Below are positions 25,635-33,401 of a stretch of DNA of 64,000 nt, piece after piece. Position numbers and translations under genes: made by a program. Position 1 is the first letter of the stretch. Every line of letters begins with the position of its first letter. Origin of the DNA: Labilibaculum sp. DW002 (lineage in GTDB: Bacteria; Bacteroidota; Bacteroidia; Bacteroidales; Marinifilaceae); NCBI RefSeq assembly GCF_029029525.1, contig NZ_JAKJSC010000004.1:186001-250000 (forward strand). Direction: 5' to 3'. The notes under the pieces were generated by a model. That model was given only the letters and a program-made list of their open reading frames with translations. It was not told the DNA's origin and ran no database searches.

Positions 25635-26912
25635 ATGTCTGATAAATACCTCAAATCAATTTACAATTCTGGCTGGAGAATAGTCATTATCCTCACAGTA
25701 TTGTTGCAAGCAAGTATAATCCCTTTAGACTTTTTATTTAATTTAAGAAGTCTGAATTGGTATCGTACGCTTGATTTAAGTATTTCGTTGATTTTCTGTC
25801 TTGATCTAATTGCAAATATTTTAAGATACCGTGAAGTTAAAAATCATTCAATTCTAAAAGATGTCTATTGGGATTCTTATTCATCCCAGAAGTTTTTTGT
25901 AGCTGACATTCTCTCGTTGTTACCTTATGCAGTAATTTTTTCTCATCCTGCTTTTCAATTGCTTCGTCTTTTTAAATGGGTAAGAGTTTATAGAACTGCT
26001 CGCTTTTTTCAAATTCGAAATATTCGCATGTCAGCAAAAATATCCTTATGGTTTATGCTATTAGGTTTTTTTGTTTTTTCCCATTGGTTAACATGCATTT
26101 GGCTAAATATTCATGGCTTGGAAAGTGGTATAACAAATGGCGATAACTATGTACAATCTCTATATTGGATAATCACAACCTTAACTTCGGTAGGTTACGG
26201 AGACATTGTTCCTGTTGGTAATATTGAAATGTTGTTCACCATATTTCTTCAATTATTTGGAGTGGGAGTTCTTGCTTTTTTGGTAGGAACAGTTGTAGGT
26301 ATATTCACAAAGAAAAATCCGGCAGAACAACGATTTATAGAGAATATGGAAAAACTTAGAGCATTAATCCATTATCAGCATATTCCTAAGAGCCTGGAAA
26401 ATAGAATAAACGACTATTTTACTTACGAATGGAAACAAAAACTTGGATATGATGAGAGCGAGTTAATGGAAGCACTACCCTACGGTTTAAGAATAGAATT
26501 ACAGCTCGAATTCAAGAAAAATGTCATCAAAGATATTCCTTTGTTCGATTGTGTTGACGATCATTTCATAAGAGACATAGCCCAATATCTTACACCTATG
26601 ATATTAACACCTGGAGATTATTTATTCAGAACCGGAGATATTGCCAAGTCCATGTTTTTTGTACAAAAAGGAAAAATAAGTGTTCTCTCTGCCGATGAAA
26701 GTAAGCAGCTAACCATTCTGCAAAAAGGTGACTTTATGGGCGAAATAGGACTGTTTAAGAAAGTAAGCAGAACTGCAACAGTAAAGTCAATAAGCTATTC
26801 TGATGTGTACGAATTGCAAAAAAAGGAATTCGATAAAGTTTTGAAGAGATACCCTCAAATAGCTGAAAAATTGAAAGCAAAATCGATTTCAAGAGAAGAA
26901 CGTTACATTTAA
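25635..26912 (+). CDS. Cyclic-nucleotide-gated, K+-selective voltage-sensor-type channel
   Basis: This six-helix channel (425 residues from ATG 25635; a TTG 90 bp upstream is in frame) has S1-S3 at about 15-115, an S4 with spaced arginines and lysine (LLRLFKWVRVYRTARFFQIR), S5, and a pore loop with the K+ selectivity filter TSVGYGD near 190. S6, a C-linker and a C-terminal cNMP-binding domain follow. The phosphate-binding cassette is intact (GDFMGEIGLF and SRTATVKS, with the conserved Glu and Arg). It resembles bacterial MloK1 and SthK. A nucleotide cyclase gene begins 18 bp downstream, making it the likely source of ligand. Confidence 0.92.
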   Translation: MSDKYLKSIYNSGWRIVIILTVLLQASIIPLDFLFNLRSLNWYRTLDLSISLIFCLDLIANILRYREVKNHSILKDVYWDSYSSQKFFVADILSLLPYAVIFSHPAFQLLRLFKWVRVYRTARFFQIRNIRMSAKISLWFMLLGFFVFSHWLTCIWLNIHGLESGITNGDNYVQSLYWIITTLTSVGYGDIVPVGNIEMLFTIFLQLFGVGVLAFLVGTVVGIFTKKNPAEQRFIENMEKLRALIHYQHIPKSLENRINDYFTYEWKQKLGYDESELMEALPYGLRIELQLEFKKNVIKDIPLFDCVDDHFIRDIAQYLTPMILTPGDYLFRTGDIAKSMFFVQKGKISVLSADESKQLTILQKGDFMGEIGLFKKVSRTATVKSISYSDVYELQKKEFDKVLKRYPQIAEKLKAKSISREERYI

Positions 26913-26930
26913 CAAGTAGAAAAAAAGAGT

Positions 26931-28238
26931 ATGCTATTCGGACATCATAAATTTAATGAACCTTTACATCCTGAGTTTCTTAAAATAGAAAGGAAACGGG
27001 TTGGTATCATTTTGTTAATATTTCTCGTGAGTACTTTGGTAATTCCGATTTTACATCAGATGATTCCCAATTTATTGCGTGATCAATTGAATAATAAAGA
27101 ATTCGTAATAGTTGTGTCTTTTTGGTGGCTTGTTTTTTTCTTATTCGAACTCATAGTTTATCTTAGGATGAGATCGATGATAAAAAACAATCGTTCTGTT
27201 CCAAAACGAATATTGATTCTCAATTTATTGGTTGAGTTTGGCTTGCCTGCTATAATATTGTACAATATTGTAAAGTATGATAATTCGTTATTGGTTTTAG
27301 AGTACGATGGTCTTACTTTTTACTTCTTGCTTTTAATGCTATCGGCAATGCATCTCGATTTGAAAATATCTGTTGGTGCTGGAGTATTAGCTTGTATTGG
27401 GTATTTCGGAGTTTCTTATTGGGGAATCCAATTCTTGAAACCAGAAGGTGATATTGATCAAATGATTGAAATCTATTCGATGAGAAGTTTGGGTTTGTTA
27501 TCGGCAGGTGTAATTGCTGGTGTAGTTGCTGCTGAAATTCGGAAAAGAGTGAATAATCTATTAAAAGCAAAGGATACTCAAAATGAAATAGAATCTCTTT
27601 TAGGACAGCAGTTATCCAAAGGTGTTGCTCAAGAATTAATCCTGCATAGAAATGATACGGTAGGACAAAAAGTTTTTGGTTCGATCATGTTTTTGGATAT
27701 CAGAAACTTTACGGTAATGGCAGATCATCAAAGCCCAGAAGAAACAATCGAATTTCAAAATGCCATTTTCGATCCATTAATTCGGATTATTGAGAAGAAT
27801 AATGGGATTATTCATCAGATATTAGGAGATGGTTTTATGGCGTCATTTGGTATTGCTGTTAAAAACGACAAGCACGCAGAAGATGCTTATCATGCAGGAT
27901 TGGAAATTATTGAAGCGATAAATCATTTGAGACCATTCGAAAATGAAGATTCAACCATCGTTGGAATTGGCTTGCATTGTGGCGAAGTTATTACTGGTAA
28001 TATTGGCAATGAAATTAGAAAGCAGTTTTCCATAGCTGGTAAAAATGTAATTATAGCATCTCGCATAGAACAGTTAAATAAGAATTTCAAAACTCAATTT
28101 TTACTTAGTAAGCAACTTGCAAATTTATTAGATTGTAAAAAGGAACTGATTGATTTGGGATCAGTTAAGGTGAAAGGTATTGAAGAGGAAGTGAATGTTT
28201 TTCAGGTAACAGAAGAGCTTTGTTACTGTCATAAATAA
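26931..28238 (+). CDS. Membrane-anchored class III adenylate/guanylate cyclase
   Basis: About 200 residues with six hydrophobic helices (near 25-45, 62-82, 97-115, 121-138, 142-162, 183-203) precede a short linker and a class III cyclase domain (about 235-410). The two metal-binding aspartates are present (MFLDIRNFT and ILGDGFMASFG), as is the Arg of IASRIEQ. By eye alignment the adenine-specifying Lys is Gln (HQILGD), the partner Thr/Asp is Ser (FSIAG), and the transition-state Asn is Ile (VIIASR). Product (cAMP, cGMP or other) is therefore uncertain. It sits 18 bp behind a CNG K+ channel gene. Confidence 0.85.
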   Translation: MLFGHHKFNEPLHPEFLKIERKRVGIILLIFLVSTLVIPILHQMIPNLLRDQLNNKEFVIVVSFWWLVFFLFELIVYLRMRSMIKNNRSVPKRILILNLLVEFGLPAIILYNIVKYDNSLLVLEYDGLTFYFLLLMLSAMHLDLKISVGAGVLACIGYFGVSYWGIQFLKPEGDIDQMIEIYSMRSLGLLSAGVIAGVVAAEIRKRVNNLLKAKDTQNEIESLLGQQLSKGVAQELILHRNDTVGQKVFGSIMFLDIRNFTVMADHQSPEETIEFQNAIFDPLIRIIEKNNGIIHQILGDGFMASFGIAVKNDKHAEDAYHAGLEIIEAINHLRPFENEDSTIVGIGLHCGEVITGNIGNEIRKQFSIAGKNVIIASRIEQLNKNFKTQFLLSKQLANLLDCKKELIDLGSVKVKGIEEEVNVFQVTEELCYCHK

Positions 28239-28599
28239 CTAAATTTTAATTTTTTTTAATATCCCAAAATAAATTTCAGAAGCTAGCGTTATTTTATTTT
28301 CGTTAGCTTTTTCGACATAAAAGCATTTCTGCTTAGTATAATTAATTTGGAATAATCTTTCTAAATAAGAATATATTCTATTGTTATTTATGCTTAATGT
28401 ATGTATTTTTGAGATGAAATGCTTTTAATGTTTGATAAAGGGTATTATTTTTACTGTTTTTAAATTGGGCTTAATTTAGACTGGTATTTCAAAAAAATAT
28501 AAACATTTTTGTACCCGTTACAGTAGAATGAATGTACTGACTTGTTATTAGGATGAGTTGTGATGTTGGATAAAGCAAGTTAAATCAATTTACTATTGA
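28239..28599. other. Gene-free AT-rich region with a terminator
   Basis: AGCTAGCG (28281-28288) and CGTTAGCT (28301-28308) pair with one G-T wobble and are followed by TTTTTC, a terminator for the channel-cyclase pair. The remaining 290 bp are strongly AT-rich. I see neither a gene nor a clear promoter consensus for the downstream hydrolase. Confidence 0.6.
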
Positions 28600-29940
28600 A
28601 TGATTGTAAGAAGATTAGTATCAATTTTTATTTTTTTGGCCCTAGTGTTTCTAGGCCAAACTTTTAGTTTCTCTAAGCAAGAATCTCCCGCTGTTCCATT
28701 TGACACTAGCATAGAAGCTGTGTCTCATAGAATTTACAATAACCTTTCTGAAGGACCACAAGTTAAAAGAGCTGATTATATAATGAATCGCTTTTTAAAG
28801 AAGTGGGAAGTATCTGGAGCTACAGTTGCCGTTGTTAAGGATGGTAAATTAGTATTTGCAAAAGGATACGGATATTCTGATGTGGAAAATGAAGAAAAAG
28901 TACAGCCTTCTCATTTATTTCGAATTGCTAGTGTTTCAAAGTTAATTACTGCGACTGCAATTATGAAACTTCAAGAAGAAGGAAAATTGCATTTAGATGA
29001 TTATGTGTTCGGAGAACATGGAATTTTAAATGATTCCGTATATTCTAACATTCGTGATAAACGAACCAAGAGGATGACAGTTGAACATCTTCTTAGGCAT
29101 TCAGCTGGTTTTACAAGCAGATATGGTGATCCAATGTTTTTACCATTAGCAATTGCTAAGAAAATGAAAGTAAAACCTCCTATTGATGCTCAAACTACAA
29201 TTCAGTTTGCGATTTCAAGACGATTGCATTTTACTCCCGGTACTCGTGGAGGTTATTCAAATTTGGGATATGTAATTCTTGAGAAAGTTATCGAAAAGGC
29301 AGCCAAAGAAGATTACGAATCATACGTACAAACGCACGTTTTAAAGCCTGCTGGGATTTTTGACATGCACATGGGAAAAAGTTTACGAAAAGATCAGTTT
29401 TCTAATGAGGTTAACTATTACGAACAATCCAATGCGATAAAGATATCAGCTTTTAATGGTTCTGGTAAATCAGTTTATCGAAGCAATGGAGGGAATAATA
29501 TTGAAGCACTTGGTGGTGCAGGTGGTTGGATTGCATCTGGAGCTGAATTAATTAAATTCATGATGGCAATTGATGGGGACGATAGTTTGCCTGATGTATT
29601 GTCTAAAAAGAGCATTAAATATATGACTACGCCAAACAAGAATGGTCATAGTCCAATTGGGTGGAAAGGTACTCGAGGGAAAGGAACTTGGTGGAGAACA
29701 GGAACATTAGCAGGTAGTTCAGCCTTGATGAAGCATCAGGAAAATGGATTAAGCTATGTAATTGTTACGAATAGTTCTACTTGGCGTGGATCTGACTTTA
29801 CACAAGATTTAAGTGTATTGATGAGTCGATTCTTACGTTCTGTTAAAGAATGGCCGGCAGAAGATCTGTTTAATCATTTTGAAGCCCGCAGAGAGGTAAT
29901 TGCTTTGGAGAATTTACCAATCCTAGAAGACTGGAGCTAA
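28600..29940 (+). CDS. Secreted serine hydrolase of the beta-lactamase/PBP (class C-like) family
   Basis: A 446-residue protein with an N-terminal signal sequence (LVSIFIFLALVFLGQTFSFS). It has the three active-site elements of the beta-lactamase/transpeptidase fold: SVSK (SxxK, in FRIASVSKLITATA near 110), YSN in GGYSNLGYVILE near 221, and RTGTLAG near 365 in the place of KTG/HTG. Members include D,D-peptidases, esterases and D-aminopeptidases, so its substrate is open and antibiotic resistance should not be assumed. Likely periplasmic. It stands alone between long intergenic regions. Confidence 0.85.
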   Translation: MIVRRLVSIFIFLALVFLGQTFSFSKQESPAVPFDTSIEAVSHRIYNNLSEGPQVKRADYIMNRFLKKWEVSGATVAVVKDGKLVFAKGYGYSDVENEEKVQPSHLFRIASVSKLITATAIMKLQEEGKLHLDDYVFGEHGILNDSVYSNIRDKRTKRMTVEHLLRHSAGFTSRYGDPMFLPLAIAKKMKVKPPIDAQTTIQFAISRRLHFTPGTRGGYSNLGYVILEKVIEKAAKEDYESYVQTHVLKPAGIFDMHMGKSLRKDQFSNEVNYYEQSNAIKISAFNGSGKSVYRSNGGNNIEALGGAGGWIASGAELIKFMMAIDGDDSLPDVLSKKSIKYMTTPNKNGHSPIGWKGTRGKGTWWRTGTLAGSSALMKHQENGLSYVIVTNSSTWRGSDFTQDLSVLMSRFLRSVKEWPAEDLFNHFEARREVIALENLPILEDWS

Positions 29941-29988
29941 AAGCTTTATTCATTCATTTCCTATTTATTTAATCATTTACTATGTGTT

Positions 29989-30015
29989 CTCATTGCTGAC
30001 TTTTTTTGCAATGAG
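29989..30015. terminator. Hairpin downstream of the serine hydrolase gene
   Basis: CTCATTGC (29989-29996) and GCAATGAG (30008-30015) form a perfect 8-bp stem around a T-rich loop. No T run follows, so terminator function is uncertain. Confidence 0.4.
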
Positions 30016-30163
30016 TAAATTGTTGTGTCCAAGTTTTATTTCCTTCCTAGAGCAAAGGCAACGGATATCTATATTTTGAAAGGGATATGTCGTTCGTTGG
30101 TGTCAATTTATTACTAAAAATCAAACTAAATTGAGAAATTGAAGTAAAATATCTTAAAATGGT

Positions 30164-30193
30164 ATTGAATTCTAATCAAGTTTGGTATTTTTG
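30164..30193 (+). promoter_or_regulatory. Candidate promoter of the butyrate kinase gene
   Basis: TAttTTTG at 30186-30193 is a perfect -7 box. ATTG at 30164-30167 lies 18 bp upstream, an imperfect -33 box. It is 39 bp before the start codon. Confidence 0.5.
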
Positions 30194-30232
30194 CAAACAA
30201 ATTGAACAAACTCAAACAAACATACATAACAA

Positions 30233-31309
30233 ATGGAAAATCGCAGAATTTTAGCTATCAATCCGGGATCTACCTCTACAAAGATTGCCGTGTATCAAGG
30301 CGACAAATCAGTATTTCTAAAAAATATTAAGCACTCTAACGAAGAGTTAGCTCAATTCAATAGCATTTCAGAACAATTCGAGTTTCGTAAGGATATTATT
30401 CTTAAGGAATTGATTGATGCTGAAATCATGATTGATTTAATTGAAGCTGTTGTTGGTCGTGGTGGTTTGGTTAAGCCAATTGAATCAGGTGTGTACTTGG
30501 TTGATGAGAAGCTTAAAGCTGATTTACGTGTTGGTGTTCTTGGTGAGCACGCAAGTAATCTTGGTGGACTAATTGCTGATAATATTGCTCAGTCTCTTCC
30601 AAATGCTAAAGCTTATATCGCTGATCCGGTTGTTGTAGACGAGATGATTGATGTTGCTCGTGTTTCCGGTCATCCGGAGTTTGAGCGCATTTCAATTTTT
30701 CACGCTTTGAATCAAAAAGCTGTGAGTAGAGCATTTGCTTTATCTGTTGATAAAAATTACGAAGATTTAAACATCATTGTTGCTCACCTTGGTGGAGGTA
30801 TCTCTGTTGGGGCTCACCTTAAAGGGCGTGTAATCGATGTGAACAATGCATTAGACGGTGAAGGACCTTTCTCTCCTGAACGTTCAGGAACTCTTCCTGC
30901 AGGTGCATTAGCTAAGCTTTGCTTTAGCGGTGATGTTACTTTGGATGATGTGAAGAAAATGATAAAAGGAGAAGGTGGATTAGTTGCTCATATGGGAACT
31001 AATGATGCTTACGAAATTGAGTTGAAAGCTAAGGATGGGGATGCAAAAGCTCAATTAATTCAAGATGCAATGGCATATCAAGTTGGTAAGTCAATTGGTG
31101 CTTGTGCTGCTTCTCTTAAAGGTGAAGTTGATGGTATTGTCTTAACTGGTGGGATTGCTCACAATGGCGATTTAGTTAACTATGTGAAAGAAATGGTTTC
31201 ATTTATTGCTCCGGTAATTGTTTACCCGGGTGAAGATGAAATGAAAGCTCTTGCAATGAATGGTTATATGGTTCTACGAAACGAAATAGAGCCTAGAAAA
31301 TACTGCTAA
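30233..31309 (+). CDS. buk: Butyrate kinase
   Basis: Buk interconverts butyryl phosphate and ADP with butyrate and ATP; the family also acts on branched-chain acyl phosphates. The 358-residue protein begins with the acetate/propionate kinase-fold phosphate-binding motif INPGSTSTKIAVYQG and has VAHLGGGISVGAH near 184, GEGPFSPERSGTLP near 205 and VLTGGIAHN near 303. Phosphotransbutyrylase (ptb), its usual partner, is not adjacent. It ends at a strong terminator 345 bp before the hydrogenase genes. A fermentative role or branched-chain acid metabolism both fit. Confidence 0.93.
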   Translation: MENRRILAINPGSTSTKIAVYQGDKSVFLKNIKHSNEELAQFNSISEQFEFRKDIILKELIDAEIMIDLIEAVVGRGGLVKPIESGVYLVDEKLKADLRVGVLGEHASNLGGLIADNIAQSLPNAKAYIADPVVVDEMIDVARVSGHPEFERISIFHALNQKAVSRAFALSVDKNYEDLNIIVAHLGGGISVGAHLKGRVIDVNNALDGEGPFSPERSGTLPAGALAKLCFSGDVTLDDVKKMIKGEGGLVAHMGTNDAYEIELKAKDGDAKAQLIQDAMAYQVGKSIGACAASLKGEVDGIVLTGGIAHNGDLVNYVKEMVSFIAPVIVYPGEDEMKALAMNGYMVLRNEIEPRKYC

Positions 31310-31332
31310 GAATATAACTTTTTGCTATAGAG

Positions 31333-31363
31333 AGCCTTTGGTAATGTACCGAAGGCTTTTTTT
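31333..31363 (+). terminator. Rho-independent terminator after buk
   Basis: AGCCTTTGGT and ACCGAAGGCT pair (one G-T wobble) around AATGT, followed by a T run, 23 bp after the stop. Confidence 0.9.
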
Positions 31364-31654
31364 GTGCTCATATTTTTAAGTTTTGTAGTTTAAAAGAAGT
31401 CTAAATTGAAATTAAGTATGTTTTTGAGCATGTTCTATTGAAGATAAGAATTTTTTATTATAGATTCTTATCTCTTCAAACATTATATTTTATAGGCTTT
31501 TTAGGAATTAGCTTATGTTATGTATTGTAGTATTTTGACATATTCTTATAAGATGTTGGAATAGAGTGTTGTTGATTTAATAGAGAAAAATTTCTTTAAT
31601 TTTTTTATCTTAAGAGTGTAACTCTATTAATATTAACTCTAAAACCATTACTTT
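31364..31654 (+). promoter_or_regulatory. Leader region of the hydrogenase operon with an inverted repeat
   Basis: This very AT-rich stretch holds a perfect 10-bp inverted repeat, AGATAAGAAT (31442-31451) and ATTCTTATCT (31464-31473), with a 12-bp spacer. It may be an operator for redox or H2-dependent control of hydC-hydB-hydA, but I recognise no known regulator consensus. No gene is visible. Confidence 0.35.
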
Positions 31655-32122
31655 ATGGATTTTCAAGAAAAATTAGTGCAAGAATTGGTTTCGAAACATG
31701 GGAGAGATAGAGAGAATCTACTTCCAATTTTACAGGGGGTGATTGATGAGGAGAGATATCTTTCGGAAGAAGCAATTCTTAAGATTTCGAAAGAAATGAG
31801 CATACCTGCCGCCGATGTATATGGAACGGCTAGTTTCTATTCATTTCTGGATATTGTACCTCGTGGAAAATACGTTATTCGCGTATGCAAAACCATAACC
31901 TGTGCTATGAAAGGAAAGAACCAAATTCTTTTGGCATTGGAAGATTTCTTGAAAATAAAGTTGGGAGATACAACGCCTGATAAACTCTTTACAATACTTG
32001 AAACAAATTGTCTGGGCTGGTGCCATAAAGCACCTGCTATGCTTGTTAACGATGACGTTTATACAGAACTGACCCCAGACTCAGTTGTTGATATTCTTCG
32101 TGAGTACAAAGAAGAAAACTAA
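31655..32122 (+). CDS. hydC: NADH-linked [FeFe]-hydrogenase subunit HydC (NuoE-like, 2Fe-2S)
   Basis: A 155-residue thioredoxin-like ferredoxin of the NuoE family. The four cluster cysteines are in place: CKTITC near 86 and CLGWC near 126. In trimeric [FeFe]-hydrogenases this subunit relays electrons between the flavin subunit HydB and the catalytic subunit. The HydB gene begins 32 bp downstream. It could also be called nuoE, but the neighbouring HydA settles its assignment to a soluble hydrogenase complex. Confidence 0.92.
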   Translation: MDFQEKLVQELVSKHGRDRENLLPILQGVIDEERYLSEEAILKISKEMSIPAADVYGTASFYSFLDIVPRGKYVIRVCKTITCAMKGKNQILLALEDFLKIKLGDTTPDKLFTILETNCLGWCHKAPAMLVNDDVYTELTPDSVVDILREYKEEN

Positions 32123-32154
32123 ATGTAAAGTCAAAAAGCAAAACTAACATCTAA

Positions 32155-33351
32155 ATGCCCTTAGGTATGACAAAAACTAAACAACTCAATAGAATAGATT
32201 TGATTTTCAAAAATGAAAATGATTGTAAGGAGATTCTACAAAAATCATTCGATCGTTCTCACGAAGAGATAATCAACGAAATGGTTAATTCAGGACTGAA
32301 AGGTCGTGGAGGAGCCGGTTTTCCAACAGGATTAAAATGGAAGTTAACAGCTGAGGAAACAGAGAAAAAGAAATATGTCATCTGTAATGCAGATGAGGGA
32401 GAACCAGGAACTTTTAAGGATAGAGAGATTCTTACCCGGGTACCTCATAAAGTTCTTGCGGGAATGGCAATGTGTGCTAAAATTATTGGAGCAAAAGAGG
32501 GGTATATATACTTGAGAGGAGAATATAAATTCTTAGTTCCTGATTTGAAAAAGGAGTTGAGAAAATTTCATGATATACTTGATGAATTAGGATTGAATTT
32601 TCGTGTAGAAATATTCATGGGAAGTGGTGCTTATATCTGTGGAGAAGAATCAGCCCTATTTGAATCAATGGAAGGGAAACGCGGAGAACCTCGAAATAAA
32701 CCTCCATATCCAACACAGTGTGGGTATTTAAATAAACCTACTGTAATTAATAATGTAGAAACGCTGGCTCACTCATACACGATTATGAAGTATGGGGCAA
32801 AGAAATTTCGTGAATTAGGTGTTAAAGATTCATGGGGTTCAAAAGTATTTTCTGTTTCGGGTGACACACCAATTCCAGGTATTTACGAACTTGAATTGGG
32901 TATGAGTGTTCAGGATTTTGTTGATGATTTTGGAGATGGCGACACTAAGGCAGTACAGGTTGGCGGAGCATCGGGTTTTCTGGTTCCTCGTAAACGTTTT
33001 GCAAAATCACATATTGGCTATCAGGGAAAACTAACTGGAGTTTCCTTACCAACAGGAGGATCAATGATGATTTTCAATAGTTCGCGCTCGATGTATAATG
33101 TTCTTAATAATTATTTAGACTTCTTCGAAGAGGAGTCATGCGGTCAGTGTACACCATGTCGCGTGGGTTGTCAACAATTATTGAAAGGCATTAAAGCTGT
33201 AAAACGAGGAGAAAAACCAGCAGCTTATCTTGATAAACTTCTAAAGTTAACAGACACGATGCGTCTGACAGCTAAGTGTGGTTTGGGACAATCTGTTGCA
33301 AACTCTTTTTCCTCTATTGTAGAAAATTTCCGGGAGGAAATGATTTACTAA
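32155..33351 (+). CDS. hydB: NADH-linked [FeFe]-hydrogenase flavin subunit HydB (NuoF-like), short form
   Basis: This subunit oxidises or reduces NAD(H). It has the glycine-rich NADH/FMN segment GLKGRGGAGFPTG near 45, the FMN motif NADEGEPGTFKDR near 80, and a C-terminal 4Fe-4S site SCGQCTPCRVGC near 327 with a fourth Cys near 374. At 398 residues it lacks both the N-terminal 2Fe-2S domain and the C-terminal two-cluster ferredoxin domain present in the larger bifurcating HydB of Thermotoga. That makes a simple NADH-dependent reaction a possibility. The start may be ATG 32155 or ATG 32167. Confidence 0.92.
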   Translation: MPLGMTKTKQLNRIDLIFKNENDCKEILQKSFDRSHEEIINEMVNSGLKGRGGAGFPTGLKWKLTAEETEKKKYVICNADEGEPGTFKDREILTRVPHKVLAGMAMCAKIIGAKEGYIYLRGEYKFLVPDLKKELRKFHDILDELGLNFRVEIFMGSGAYICGEESALFESMEGKRGEPRNKPPYPTQCGYLNKPTVINNVETLAHSYTIMKYGAKKFRELGVKDSWGSKVFSVSGDTPIPGIYELELGMSVQDFVDDFGDGDTKAVQVGGASGFLVPRKRFAKSHIGYQGKLTGVSLPTGGSMMIFNSSRSMYNVLNNYLDFFEEESCGQCTPCRVGCQQLLKGIKAVKRGEKPAAYLDKLLKLTDTMRLTAKCGLGQSVANSFSSIVENFREEMIY

Positions 33352-33401
33352 TTAAGAAAATAACCAATCTAAAATTTTGAACAATTTAAACTAAAATTGA
33401 T

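Noticed and set aside
28600-29940. Beta-lactamase resistance gene
   Set aside because: The SxxK, YxN and RTG pattern marks the broad serine hydrolase family; nothing specific to class C beta-lactamases is visible.
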